From Monoplex corrugatus (lineage: Eukaryota; Mollusca; Gastropoda; Littorinimorpha; Ranellidae), in contig CM060312.1 of assembly GCA_030674185.1 (NCBI GenBank), positions 57,026,402 through 57,090,401 on the forward strand: a DNA stretch of 64,000 nt, in the 5' to 3' direction. Both the position numbers and the translations under genes were made by a program. Positions 11,364 to 23,360 of this stretch are shown here, in pieces (within the stretch, counting starts at the first letter, position 1; the number at the start of each line of letters is the position of its first letter). The notes below the pieces were generated by a model that was given only the letters and a program-made list of their open reading frames with translations, searched no databases and was not told the origin of the DNA.

Positions 11364-11464
11364 TACACACTTATCATACACATACGAATAGACAGACACA
11401 TACAGTAAAAAGTTTTTTTTAAATAAAATAAAATAAAATAAACCAGCAACAATGCACTGCTATT

Positions 11465-11890
11465 ATTGCTACGTATCACTACCGCAACTGGCGTTGTTAC
11501 TACTGTGGCTTTTCCTTTTACACAGTTGTCTGTTCCGTGTATTAGTATCAGATCTACTACTACAATGACTACAACTTTTACTACTACGACAACAACAGCA
11601 ACGACAAGGACGACGATGACGACAACGAATCACTTTATACAGCTGTCAGTTCAATGTATTAGTATCAAATCTACTACTATCACCACTTCTACTTTTATTG
11701 TTCCTACTACAACTACTACTACTATTTCTACTACTTCTTTGACAATACCAATGACAACAATGACGAAGACATATCAATTTACGCAGCTGTCTGTTCAGTG
11801 TATCAGATTTGCTTCTACCATAACTACTAGTACTACTACTACAACTACTTCGTACCAGTTCACGTAGCTGTTTGTTCAGTGTATTAGTAC
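11465..11890. repeat. ACT-trinucleotide compound minisatellite
   Basis: A CAGCTGTCTGTTCAGTGTAT segment (11523, 11640, 11777, 11866) alternates with imperfect ACT/ACA triplets; spacings are 117, 137 and 89 bp. The open frame rich in Thr is a by-product. Confidence 0.85.
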
Positions 11891-12161
11891 CAGCTCTGAA
11901 GAGGCAGACACTTGCAGCCTGGTGGTTCTCTGGTCATCTCAACTGCTTGCCGTGTTCTTACCGGCATCGCTGCCAGAACTGCGATGGCTAATCACGATGA
12001 CTGTTGGCGGGCCTCCAGGCTATAATACGCGCTTCACGCTACACCCTCAGACCTGTCACTGCCCCTAATGATTAGCTATCACAGCACTGACACTGATACC
12101 AGTAAAACGAAAACAGCTGTAATGACCGGCATAACCGTCATCACGGTCATCAGACGCTAAG

Positions 12162-12768
12162 CCCCCCCCCCCCCCCCACCATTCCCCCAGCCTCGTGGGG
12201 ATGCCAAGGATTCTTTGAGTATAAGCAGTATCCCCACATTCTGGAAATTCTGTGCTAGAAAATGTTCCCCCTATCATTCTTTCTTTCCTGCCTTGCTCCT
12301 TTGCTTTCTGTCAATTCTTATTGACATTTTCTAACTCGCTGGTCCATTCGCCTATATGCGTTCTTTAAACCCTTACATACTTTTCATTTGGATTGATAAT
12401 TGAATGCACGTATTGACTGAAATTTTGGTATGTGATGTCTAGGAGCAATGATAGGTAATTCAGGCCATTTTATATATACATTACAGTATCTTAAGAAGTT
12501 ACATTTACTTTTCTGTTCATGTTTGGGTTATGTTAACATTTGTATTCAGGTTTGTCTTTCTTATTTAACCCTCTGGTGATAAACCGGACAGGATGGTCAA
12601 CGCCAGGTGTATATCCTTAGATTATGTGCACGAATGCACAGATACGTGTACTTAATTTTCTTTTCCAGTTTTTTTTTTTTCTCAAGGAGATAGGGAAATG
12701 GTTATGGCCCTGATATGGCACTGCACAGTCGGCTGGGCTTTAAACAGTAAGAATAAGAATAAGACGCT
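12162..12768 (+). repeat. R530 element, copy 4 (opposite strand), with C-tract
   Basis: A run of 16 C (12162-12177) precedes CCTCGTGGGGATGCC (12191), the 5' end of R530. The element runs on the + strand to GGCTGGGCTTTAAACA near 12745 and ends in a (GAATAA)n tail. This copy shows most clearly which end carries the tail. Confidence 0.9.
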
Positions 12769-13020
12769 CAAGCGTATTATACACATGCGGCTACATCTCA
12801 GATTGAACCGACAGCTGATGGTTTATATCTGGTTGCTAGAATTTTCTTACACGGCAGATATCTTGTATGTGGTAGAAAATGAGAGCACGGGTCGGTCTAA
12901 ACTGAATTACACACTCACGCATATACAGTCTGCACGAGCATCAAAGATGTGTATTACATTCTGTGATGATAGCAGACGACCACGATATCGGTGTTAGTAC
13001 CAAAGTCTTGGCTGGCAGAT
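12769..13020. other. Unique sequence
   Basis: No repeat or gene recognised. Confidence 0.45.
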
Positions 13021-13021
13021 G

Positions 13022-13076
13022 ATTGGTTAACACTGACGATATCAACCAATCAGGTGCCGGCTGGGTTGGTATATAG
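13022..13076 (+). promoter_or_regulatory. CCAAT/TATA-like cluster
   Basis: An inverted repeat ATTGGTT (13022-13028) and AACCAAT (13044-13050) gives CCAAT boxes on both strands, followed by TATATAG at 13070-13076. The spacing would suit a Pol II core promoter firing near 13100, but no exon is visible downstream and chance occurrence is quite possible. Confidence 0.2.
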
Positions 13077-13159
13077 TCGCGTTGTTGTAGCTATACCTGT
13101 ATGCCTTCATCTTGTTTTATGCTCGCGCACTACACAGCAGCAGTGCAGATTGATTTCTA

Positions 13160-13420
13160 TATTATAACGGTAACAGCAGCAACAATAGTGGTGTGGTAGT
13201 CACAGTAGTAGCAACAGTATAAGTAGTAGTGATAATGGTTACAGTAGTAGTGGCAGTGTGGTAGTAATAGTGTAGTAGGACAGTAGCAGCAGCAGCAGCA
13301 GTAGTAGTAGTAACAGCACTGGTGTCTAGATTGGTGCAAAACGTATTAGTAGTAGCAGCAGCAACAGTATGGTATAGCAGTAGTAATAACAGCATCAGCA
13401 GTAGTAGTGATAGCTTCGTT
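13160..13420. repeat. Degenerate (AGT)n/(AGC)n array
   Basis: About 260 bp of imperfect AGT, AGC and AAC triplets. Confidence 0.9.
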
Positions 13421-13469
13421 GGTGTTTTCAAAGGAAAATTAGTTCTGTACGTCCTGCGCTGTGCTTGCT

Positions 13470-13620
13470 GTGGAGAGAAAGAGATAGAGAGCTGAGGGGG
13501 GGGGGGGGGAGGGGAGAGAGAAAGAGAGGAGACGGGAAGACAAAGAAAGAAAGAAAGCGGGAGGACAGGTAGGAAGAGAGGGAGGGAGGGGAGCAAAGGA
13601 GGAACGGACAGAGAACACAG
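13470..13620. repeat. Purine-rich (GA)n/G-run tract
   Basis: GA repeats with a run of about 14 G at 13496-13509, then GAAA and GGGA blocks. The strand asymmetry allows triplex formation. Confidence 0.85.
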
Positions 13621-13861
13621 AAAGACAATATCCGAATTTCACAGCAAAGTCTGCATCAGATCTTTGAGCAATGACAATAAATGGCCAGATTTTACAGGAT
13701 CGGATGAAACGGTAACATCAAGTACATGATGACTGTACCAGTTACTCGTGGTCTCCATAACTCTTCTTTGAGTATGAAACTTGGACACTGCTGATTGACC
13801 CAGAGAATCCAGGCTTTTGACACCAAATACCCAAATGAAACTGTTCTGCAAACCTATCCTA

Positions 13862-13985
13862 GAAACATCATCCTCTTTATGCGCCTAGACGAATGACGCT
13901 GGCGATCATGGCCCTCCATACAAATCTATCTTTTGACGCTGAAAGCATATCTCCTACCATTTTTTGTCCCTACCTTCTCTGCAAA
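13862..13985 (-). pseudogene. LINE-B 3'-end fragment
   Basis: Minus-strand sequence TATGGAGGGCCATGATCGCC matches the C-terminal coding end of LINE-B at 29653-29672. Frames are broken, so it is a short dead fragment. A GGATGATG stretch follows at its 3' side, as at the other two copies. Confidence 0.7.
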
Positions 13986-13989
13986 ACTA

Positions 13990-14207
13990 ACGTTTTCTCC
14001 CTAGGTGCTCTTTTCTGTTGTGATTAGGTGCTCAAATTTCTCTTGCCTGTCCTACATTTAAGCAAAACAAAACAATGTCTGCTTACTTAAAAAAAAAACA
14101 CACACAAAAAACACATCCAAACATGTACGTTTTAAGTACATCTACAAAACAGCACATTTATACTGTAACTCCGGTCATAATGCAACTGATGTACGGGTCG
14201 ATATGAA

Positions 14208-14238
<31 letters not shown>

Positions 14239-14453
14239 CCACACACACACACACACATTGTTTTTTTCGTGTTCATCAAACACCCACGCTCAATAGGCGT
14301 GCAGCATAGAAATGTTAACAATTCTGACCGAATTTTATGGAATTTTTTTTTTAATTTTTAAAAAGGTTCAGATTTGCAAAATTTCACAAGATTATTTCAA
14401 ATGGATCAGTACTTGTTTAACTAAGAAGATCAACCATACACACTCCAACAAAC

Positions 14454-14455
<2 letters not shown>
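13990..14455. other. AT-rich spacer with short (CT)n-(CA)n
   Basis: A (CT)n-(CA)n block at 14208-14259 is the only structured part. Confidence 0.55.

Positions 14456-14523
<68 letters not shown>
14456..14523. repeat. (CA)n microsatellite
   Basis: Pure CA dinucleotide tract. Confidence 0.97.
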
Positions 14524-14526
<3 letters not shown>

Positions 14527-14707
14527 CTTTGCAGGAACACCGTGCACGACTTATTTTCGTTTGACTGATTACCTTGTTCACCCTTAGCCAAGCAAAAACA
14601 ACACTGATGATATTCTGACACTTGGAATCTTCAGCGTTCATGTGTGCTGTGAAATTTTCTGTCTGAAAATGAAAATGTGTTATAACAGTGTTCTCTTCTT
14701 AATTTTC

Positions 14708-15062
<355 letters not shown>

Positions 15063-15261
15063 CACGCACACCAAATCCACTGCCTAGAGCAGAGCAGACG
15101 TTGCCGATCTGGGAGCGCCCATCCATCATTCTGTCTCCCACAAGTCACTGCGCCAGGTAATCAGAGTCATCTCCCTTGCGGTAAAATGTCGGGAGTCCAA
15201 ACGAGGGCACGACACATTGCCTGATTGCAAGCTGGTACTGTCCTACTTCACTCTTCCAAAT

Positions 15262-15321
15262 TCCCTTTTTTTTTTTTTCTATTTTTTTTCCTTCTTCCCC
15301 CCCCCCCCCCCCCCCCCCCCC
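15262..15321. repeat. Polypyrimidine T-tract and 25-C run
   Basis: T-rich stretch followed by about 25 C (15297-15321). Exact length is doubtful in any assembly. Confidence 0.9.
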
Positions 15322-15427
15322 GACGAAAAGACCCGTGTTATCTCATCTGCGTGATACCAGAATGACTGCACTTTATTCACCAGCTTTTAAACTTTATTTT
15401 TCTATATTTTACGCTATTTTCACTTAA

Positions 15428-15535
15428 CACACACACACACTCTCTCTTTCCCTCTCTCTCTCTCTCCCCCTCTCTCTTCTTCTTTCTTTCTTTCTCTATC
15501 TTCATGTATTCATTTATTTATTTATTTATTTTTGC
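15428..15535. repeat. (CA)n-(CT)n-(ATTT)n cluster
   Basis: Short CA, CT-rich tract, TTTC and ATTT tetranucleotides in succession. Confidence 0.88.
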
Positions 15536-15597
15536 ATACTGATATTGTACCCATTCCTGCTCTTTGCCATTTTGATGCCATACGCACAAAGTGTAGA

Positions 15598-15701
<104 letters not shown>

Positions 15702-15709
15702 CGTATATC

Positions 15710-16120
15710 ACTGTGGTCGAGCGAGATAGTTGATGGTTAAAATAATGGTTAACATACTGAATCTTCAATCGGAAAGTCTGAATTCCACCCTGTCTGGGTA
15801 CCGCCCGGTGAGTAGGTGGCAGAGATTTTTCCGATCTCCCTAGTCAGCACACGTGCAGACCTGCCTGTCACTGAACCTCCTTCGTGTGTACACGCTCGCA
15901 AAACACCAAATACGTGTGTTGAAGATCGTATAAGCTATGTAAATGCGGTGCGACTTATGAAAACACAAAAATACTCGGCATGCACACGCACCGAAGAAGG
16001 TTATACAGACTGTGCAGCAACTTAACGCCTGCACAGTGTGGGCCACACAGCGTGGGTCTGCGCATCCGAGGAAACATCGCTGTGAGCGAAAACAACAACA
16101 ACAACAACAACAACAACAAA
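15710..16120 (+). repeat. SINE-A, near full length
   Basis: A degraded tRNA-like head (A-box-like AGATAGTTGATGGTTAA, B-box-like AGTCTGAATTCCACC) is followed by GGTGGCAGAGATTTTTCCGA and a body with GCAGACCTG, TTATGAAAACACAAAAA and GGCATGCACACGCACCG. These match the corresponding blocks of the 24.3-24.7 kb copy. The 3' end is an (AAC)n tail at 16088-16120. Confidence 0.8.
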
Positions 16121-16129
16121 CACAAACAT

Positions 16130-16398
16130 ACAAACAAAACAAAACAACACATACATACACCCAAAATCCAAGCATACAAACAAGTAAATATCAGTGTGAG
16201 AAGAGAAAATGAGATATGTTCAGAAATGTATCATGTGGACTTTTCTTTCTCGATACACTGTATGCAGGTTAACAGTTGGTCTTTTTAACTTTGATCATCT
16301 GGAGAAAGACAAAATAATAACAATATTTTACAGCAAAACAATTATCTGTCCATGTCAGACAATCACTTCTCTTGCATATGTTTTCGTTTTACACTGCT
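16130..16398. other. Unique AT-rich sequence
   Basis: CAAA-rich at first, then unique. Nothing recognised. Confidence 0.45.
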
Positions 16399-16462
16399 TT
16401 TGGTTGGTTGATTGGTTGGTTGGTTGGCTGGTTGGCTGGTTAGTTGGTTGGTTTGGTTGAAT
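16399..16462. repeat. (GGTT)n microsatellite
   Basis: Tetranucleotide tract with GGCT variants. Confidence 0.95.
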
Positions 16463-17450
16463 AGTTGGATCAGAGTTCAGGCACATGCACGCACGTCCTT
16501 CATACATATAACACAACACAGAACGGACAGTCGTAAAAGCATCAATCATACGGAGGAATTGAAAGTACCACGAAAAGAAACGGGTATTTCATACACTCGA
16601 AATTAGAATAAGAATCGGTCACAACTCGGGCACAGAAAACACAATTCTAAGACAGCTTAATCCACCCTCTTCAGAAAACGGGTGTCAAGGGAAAAGGAAT
16701 GGGCTTTATACTGTACAATAGTGTCATAAATAGGTCGTAAAGCCGTGTGTAGAACGAGTATTATATTTTATAAAATAGAAAAAATATAGGCTGCAAAGCC
16801 ATGTATACAATATGCTTTTTATACGATTCAATCGACCATATATTCTTATTGAAGTAAGCCATACAATATACATTTAATACTATTCAGAAACCTATACAAC
16901 ATTCTTATAGTATGATTCAATCGACCATATATTCTTATTGAGGTAGGCTAATAATAAGTGCTTGCAAGAAAACGTGAAATTGATATTCTACAGATACGAG
17001 TAAAAGATTCGCTAGCAAAGTAATGCCAGCACTGGTCTGTTCTAAAGAACCAATCCACCATACCGAAAAACCGAATGTAAGAAATGTACAGATACCTTCA
17101 GGCAATAAATCATACTCAAGGACTTAACACATACATTCAAGCAGAGAGTGCATTTTCTACAGTATTTCAATTGTGTATTTTCTACAGGGTTTGAATCATC
17201 TGTATGAAAAGGACGTTGACTGGACAATCATTACTGCACACAAGTCCGACATGCAACAAATGGACCTGGCATGACAAAAAAAAACCCAAACTTTCATGAC
17301 ACACAATGTATGCCCAAGCAAATGACATGCGAACAACACACACGCATGATGCAAGATAGTTATTCTCAGTTCATTCAGAAAATGAATGTCATCCACCATG
17401 TGCAAAATACAGTGGTATGCACTATAAAAAAAGAAACAGAAATGTTAGAG
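16463..17450. other. Unique sequence with one 89-bp duplication
   Basis: GATTCAATCGACCATATATT followed by CTTATTGA occurs at 16825 and 16914, an 89-bp tandem duplication. The rest shows no recognisable gene. Confidence 0.65.
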
Positions 17451-17454
17451 CAAC

Positions 17455-17625
17455 CATACAGGGCGTTATGCGTTTGCTTCCCAATGAGCCTTAGCACGCT
17501 CAACTCTGGGTAGACGCTGGTTGTGGCCGAAAATCAGAATGATTCTAAAGGACTGATGGGGATTCGAACCCAGCATTCAGTCGGTAATCCGTTGCGCTAA
17601 CCATTATATCCCAGCGACCCCGTAA
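17455..17625 (-). repeat. SINE-B, head and 5' body
   Basis: On the minus strand GTCGCTGGGATATAATGG, then TTAGCGCAACGGATTACCGA, then GGGTTCGAATCCCCATCAG form a clear tRNA-like promoter region (A and B boxes). The following body matches 51990-52065 up to a shared CTCATTGGGAA-like block. Confidence 0.82.
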
Positions 17626-17639
17626 TATTTTTTACAAGT

Positions 17640-18190
17640 AAAAATATGACACTGCGCTGTTGCGATGTGTTCTTCTCAGGCACAGCAGCTACGACGTTTT
17701 CTCTTCAGTCCCAATGTTTGAACCGCCTCAGTCAGTGGCATTAATTCCACGCTGCTCATTCCTGCTCCACGACATATCTCCTTCCCCAGGTTTATTAAGT
17801 CCATGTCCTAGTGCCAGAAAAATAACAGGAGGCAGATAATATATATGTGAAGCCGCTATGGTGCCATTCACGAAAGGAGACTCTACCTGTTGCTGAATCA
17901 CCTTTGGTGGAGTTCAACAGTGCCCGTTCTGATACATATTACTAAGGACACTGCCCACTAAGCCCCCTCTAACGACATCGCAAAGGCAAACCAACTGAGA
18001 AACCACTCCTCCCCCCCCCCCTCTCCCCGAGAAGGAGACCACCAGCACAGCATTCCTTCGATAGCTCCCATGAACCACCGACAACAAACCCCAACCTGAA
18101 CTTACCACAGGCACGGAAAGGCTACAGGACACGGAAACTGAGGTCACGTCACCACAAGATCAGGGCATGAAAAGCCACAGTATCTGGGGC
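17640..18190. other. Unique sequence
   Basis: No repeat copy or credible exon seen. A short C-run lies at 18011-18020. Confidence 0.5.
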
Positions 18191-18194
18191 AATG

Positions 18195-18350
18195 CTTAGG
18201 ATGCAGTAAAGGCGGATGGTTTGATGATGATCAGGCTGATGATCATGCTGCTATGGAGTTCAATTTAGGGTTGAGACTGTGTGACAGGGCTGTGCTCTAT
18301 GTTTACTATTAACAGATTGTAGCAGCAACCCAGGCCCGAGAGATACAAAC
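18195..18350 (-). repeat. SINE-B 3' fragment
   Basis: GTTGAGACTGTGTGACAGGG and TGTGCTCTA match 48955-48995 (GACTGAGACTATGTGACA). The 3' side carries GATGATGATCAGGCTGATGA, the ATC/GAT tail type of this family. Confidence 0.65.
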
Positions 18351-18354
18351 CAAC

Positions 18355-18935
18355 AGCTAGATTTTAACACGACAGCTCCATCGTGACAAAGAAAAAAAAA
18401 AAACGGTTTGCGCTGACTGCCCTGAAGTGAACCTCACTGTCGGCTGTGTCATGATCATTCGTTACATCTTAGAATTACAAACATTAAATAAATAAAAACA
18501 ATTTAAATTACAACTTTGCTGCTGTTTTGTTTCAGTTGTAATGTTACCTTATGTGTTGACTTTTTGAAATGCTGCTGCTGTAGTTGACATGTTGACGTAG
18601 ATGGACATTCAGTTGGACTTCACTTTTACATATTGAGACACGCGAATGTATTAGAGGTTATGTGCATGGACAGCCAAAGATGTTAGGCATTCCTACCTAA
18701 ACCACGAGAGCAAAGAGTCCGTTCCACTCCACTAGAACGGGTTAAAGATGATTCATATATATCCTGTACTGAATATCACGGTAAAAGAAATTGATCTTGA
18801 AAAATAAGAAGAAAAACCACGTTTCATTCCGATGTAAAGCAATTTGAAAGACTGATACACGGAGTTAAAAAAAAAAAAAGAAAGAAAAGAAAGTAAACCG
18901 CAAAAAAAGGGAAAGGGGGGGTGGAGGGTTGGAGT
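18355..18935. other. Unique sequence
   Basis: AT-rich with A-runs near 18390 and 18869. Nothing recognised. Confidence 0.5.
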
Positions 18936-18940
18936 GGAGT

Positions 18941-18997
<57 letters not shown>

Positions 18998-19112
18998 CAC
19001 ACAAAACGCATGCACACAACAGACATATATGTGCATACAACACACACACACAACACACACCCACACACACACACAGACGTGTGTATGCGCGCGCGCGCAT
19101 GTGTGCGTGTCT
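18941..19112. repeat. (CA)n compound microsatellite with (GC)n
   Basis: CA arrays at 18943-19002 and 19038-19073, then GCGC alternation near 19087-19098. Confidence 0.95.
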
Positions 19113-19114
19113 GT

Positions 19115-19790
19115 TTGATCCTGACGTTCGTGTCAAGAACAACGAACAGTGAACACTTACATCGGAAAGGATTTCTGCTATATCCGGGGGTAAACCCAGC
19201 TGCAGACGAGCACTGTGTGTTGCCCATAACCAACAACGCGCCATTATAACACGGAGGTCAACCACGGTCCATTAACTTTGAACCGTGAAGGTTTTGAGAG
19301 GTAAAGGATCAGGTTGGTTGGTTGAGGGAAGGCTTGCAGGCCGGGTGATACGAAAGTATGGTGACCTAGCCACCTAAAGGAGAAAAAATATCTGGGAAAA
19401 TCTTTTAAATCTAGTATAATTATCTCCATTTACCCTTGATGTTCCGACTACGTTAGTGGTGTCCCAGAGGTGTCCAAAGGAGTAAATTGCTTATTTTTCT
19501 TTCTTTTCTGGTTTCCTTTTGAAATTTATATTATTTTGTCTGAAAACTCCTCAAAAATTTAAACCAGTAATACACAAAAATACAACCAGAATACATTTTT
19601 GATCTATAACAAATGAAGACAAGATAAGACAAGACAAGACAGGCACAAATTTTCGGCCAACTAGCCTTTGTCAAGCGTGTACAAAGACAACAGAGTAAAT
19701 GCATAAAACGTAATGGGGGAGGGGGGGGGGCAGTGCTGAACTTTCATAACCTTACTTTCAGGAGAGCTGAAATAAAGCCGCAAAACGATA
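19115..19790. other. Unique sequence
   Basis: Only short features: (GGTT)3 near 19313, an (AAGAC)n stretch at 19616-19641, and a G-run near 19716-19731. Confidence 0.5.
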
Positions 19791-19794
19791 ATGA

Positions 19795-19920
19795 AGATTT
19801 GACAGGAAACGCAATATCATCAACATAATAATAATAATGATGACGCTAATAATAATAATAATAATAATGATAATAATAAATTAATACACAATAATAATAA
19901 TAATAACAATAATAATGAAA
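19795..19920. repeat. (AAT)n/(GAT)n microsatellite
   Basis: Imperfect AAT triplets with GAT and AAC variants. Confidence 0.93.
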
Positions 19921-20820
19921 AAATATAACTTTCATCAACGTCTGCATAAGAATGTGACCCTACGAGTACTGACGACAACACTAATTCATGGATCATTCTG
20001 TTTTAGTAGCATCGCATTGCTGTTTTTGTCCCTTTGCAAAGTATATCACTCATCATTAACAATAAAGCAAATGACCATGTTTGCCTCCACTATACACGCT
20101 TTCAGAGCTCACAATTGAAAATTCTGGCACTTAAATTCACTCCAAACAGATAAGACGAAACTTTCGCCCACATTTGCACTCACGACATCACGTAAACTGG
20201 GAAACGTTGCAGAAAAGTTTCAACCCGTCTACAGTTTTCCAAATAAACTTCAAAAAGAAAAAAATCAAATAGATTTCAATAATAACTTCTTCACGAAACC
20301 AGAAATCAAATTAAATATTGTAAAAAGCCATAGAGACATTCCTTTTTCAAAAATTACAGATCACATTTTTCTTTTTTTTAGCTGTATGTATTTCTTCTTC
20401 AAAAATTACATATTTGAAAAATCACAGACGTTTCCCTTTCTAGACATTTTCACTATGATATCTAGAAATCTGTTGTTGTTGGGTTTTTTTTTTGTTTTTT
20501 TTTTTTTCTTTATTGTAAATGTTGGAAGTCTGCCATAAGTGAGGTAGGGTTGAGGGGCCAGGTTGGGGGGATGTGGGGGAGGCGACACGAAGGTCATTAA
20601 GAAGCCATCATGGCTTTTTCATTCGTGTCCTCCTTGGCAGACAGGATCGGAGACCTCTTACCGTCACGACTTTTTGATAGCCTGCCCTGTCTGTCATACC
20701 TTTCACCCATACCCTCACTCACACCCAGTCCCACTTTCCTTCCTCTGTTTTTCCTTCCTCTCCCCTTTAAACAGTTTTCTTTTTTTTCTTTCTTTTTATC
20801 AACCGGATGGAGTGTCTCCT
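19921..20820. other. Unique AT-rich and pyrimidine-rich sequence
   Basis: Degenerate TTCAAAAATTACA duplicates near 20344 and 20397, and a T-tract at 20482-20510. No gene seen. Confidence 0.5.
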
Positions 20821-20827
20821 TCCCCTT

Positions 20828-20871
20828 GCGCGCGCGCGCACGTGTGGTGTGGTGATGTGTGTGTGTGTGTG

Positions 20872-20919
<48 letters not shown>

Positions 20920-20922
20920 TGT
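20828..20922. repeat. (GC)n-(GT)n microsatellite
   Basis: Short GC alternation followed by about 70 bp of GT. Confidence 0.96.
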
Positions 20923-21256
20923 TAAAATGTTTCAGCAAAGATTTCTCCGTTGTTTATGCAGACATATTCTACAAAGAAAGCTGCGAATGTGTAAATTCAA
21001 ATGGGCGAACCAAACAAAAGAAATCAATCAGAAACCAGCAGATATACGCTAAGAGCAGCGAAGAATGCATCGGCTAAAGATAGAAGTAGAAGTACTAGGA
21101 ATGGATGAGTGACAAACCTGGAAGATTGTACAAAAAAGGCGAGAAATAATGAGAGTAATAACTACTCGCACAGTGTTTGAACTCACAAGATCCAAAGCGC
21201 TTCTGAAAAGCATTAGTGACAGAAGAATACACAGACAGTTTCGTTTATTTGAATGA
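20923..21256. other. Unique sequence
   Basis: No repeat copy or coding signal seen. Confidence 0.45.
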
Positions 21257-21257
21257 C

Positions 21258-21306
21258 GTTTTATTTGTTTGTTTGTTTGTTTGTTTGTTTGTTTGTTTGT
21301 TTGTTT
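21258..21306. repeat. (TTTG)n microsatellite
   Basis: Twelve or so clean TTTG units. Confidence 0.97.
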
Positions 21307-21309
21307 CAG

Positions 21310-22015
21310 AACTAACCAATATATTTGTCACAAGAACAGAGGGCTGCAAGACACAGCTATAATGAGTTGAAATAATGATGAACAATAAAGATTTCGCATA
21401 TCACATTCTCATCATCAACATCGATGGCAATATAAATACAAGATTCATTAACAATCTTACGATTTTTTTTCCAAACATAGGCAATCAATACAGTGCTTGT
21501 AAATTATCTTTAGTAAGCATGTACCTCGAATTTACCATATTATTGTTGTTGACTTGTATGTTTTTTTATATTTTTGTTGTTGTTTTTTACTTTTTTTTTC
21601 GGGGGGGGGGGGGGTGGGTCTTTTTTTTTTCAGATCAGACTCAATTTTTCTCATTATGAACCTGAAGTTGCATGCAGAAACACGCCCGTTCTTTTTTGTG
21701 TGTGTGTGGGGGGGGGGGGGAGGGTGCTACGCGATACACGTGTCCTTCATCGTCCTTTTTTCCCCTCTCCGCCCATCCCCATCCCCAGTTATTCTTTTTT
21801 TTAATCATCTTCTGTTTTCTTTTATGACATGAAATGATGTAGTACAAATAGAATACAATGTCATATTGTCTGTTTTTCTATCAATGGACAGTTAGATCTA
21901 ACCTTTCATTAATGTTTCACAATATGTCATGTATTACCTACCCTTTGTGCTTTTAAATCCAATTTAAAAACCCACCTTTTTTTTCTGACAATGAATCCTG
22001 CAACTGCCCCTTTGC
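21310..22015. other. AT-rich unique sequence with two G-runs
   Basis: G-runs at 21601-21614 and 21709-21720, each next to a T-tract. No gene seen. Confidence 0.55.
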
Positions 22016-22017
22016 CA

Positions 22018-22019
<2 letters not shown>

Positions 22020-22101
<82 letters not shown>
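22020..22101. repeat. (GT)n microsatellite
   Basis: About 80 bp of GT with GGTGTGC interruptions. Confidence 0.96.
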
Positions 22102-22105
<4 letters not shown>

Positions 22106-22179
22106 CTCGCGTGTTGTGGGATGGGTCTGCGTTGATTGCATGCATTTGTCTGGTGCATGGGTGCGCCTTGATTTGAACT

Positions 22180-22222
22180 GCCAAGATTTGGCGCCATATA
22201 AATACTGTAATTATTATTATGA
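22180..22222 (+). repeat. Retroelement 3'-end fragment
   Basis: TTTGGCGCCATATAAATACT followed by (ATT)n. Sequence of this form is a common 3' terminus of mollusc retroelements (remembered). Confidence 0.5.
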
Positions 22223-22224
22223 TA

Positions 22225-23050
22225 CCTATTTTTATGACCTAGTGTGTATGTATCAGCGTGTATGTATGTGTACACTAAGGTAACGTATATGAATAATATG
22301 TAACTGCTTCATATATTCAGTTGTTGGACAGCGGACTAAATTATCCCCTCTCACTGTCATTCCATCCCCTTTTTCTCTACGCCCATCTCTTCCTGTCACT
22401 TCCTCACCAGCAATTTTTTTCTTCTAGATTCTAAAAAGATCTAGTTGCATGCAGACTGTGGAACACCCAGTTTTGTTTTCTTTTCCTTTTCTTTTCTTAA
22501 GTGCTTCACAAGTCTTTCTTCACTTTTTTTTTTCATTTGTTTTCATTCTTTCCTCTATTTTTAAGTGCTTCCCTTCATTCTTCACTAGCCCATTCTATTA
22601 TGTAACAAAATAACACTTTGCATACAGCACTGACTGGTTTTAGTATCTGTCTGTTCCATAATATGGACAGTTAAGAGTTTCATTTATGATTTATAGTTCA
22701 TATTTTCGTTAATGTTTACGGTTGTGGTTACATATGCTCGGATTGTATCATGACCTAGTTTGTATAGAAATTGTGGAACCGCCACTTCATGCCTGTTCTA
22801 TATGAAAACATGTACAACATTACATGTTTAAACCGTTCAAGGGCATGTTTCAATCTAAGTGGAGGCAGACACACACAAATCAAGGACTTATCACTCATAC
22901 TACTATGGTGAAAACGGACGAACTATGATATATCTGTTTAAGAAGTACAATGAATGATAATAAAAACAAATCTACTTCCACATGTCCATCGGCTACGCTA
23001 CGACGAAAAAAACAAGAAGAAAAAAGAAAAGAACTACAAAAACACTGTAT
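22225..23050. other. Unique AT-rich sequence
   Basis: CTTTT-rich stretch near 22480-22560. No gene or repeat family member identified. Confidence 0.5.
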
Positions 23051-23079
23051 ACAGCACTCACTTTCTTCCGAACACATAC

Positions 23080-23248
<169 letters not shown>

Positions 23249-23360
23249 CAACAACACGTTTACACACACATCAAAGAAACACACATGCACATAATTTTGC
23301 ATAAACACATCCTGAAACATTCTCTCATTTAAACAGAGAGAGAGAGAGAGGTGAAGAAGA

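Noticed and set aside
17540..17625. tRNA gene on the minus strand
   Set aside because: Same reason: SINE-B body follows directly, and a clean acceptor-stem pairing is not evident.
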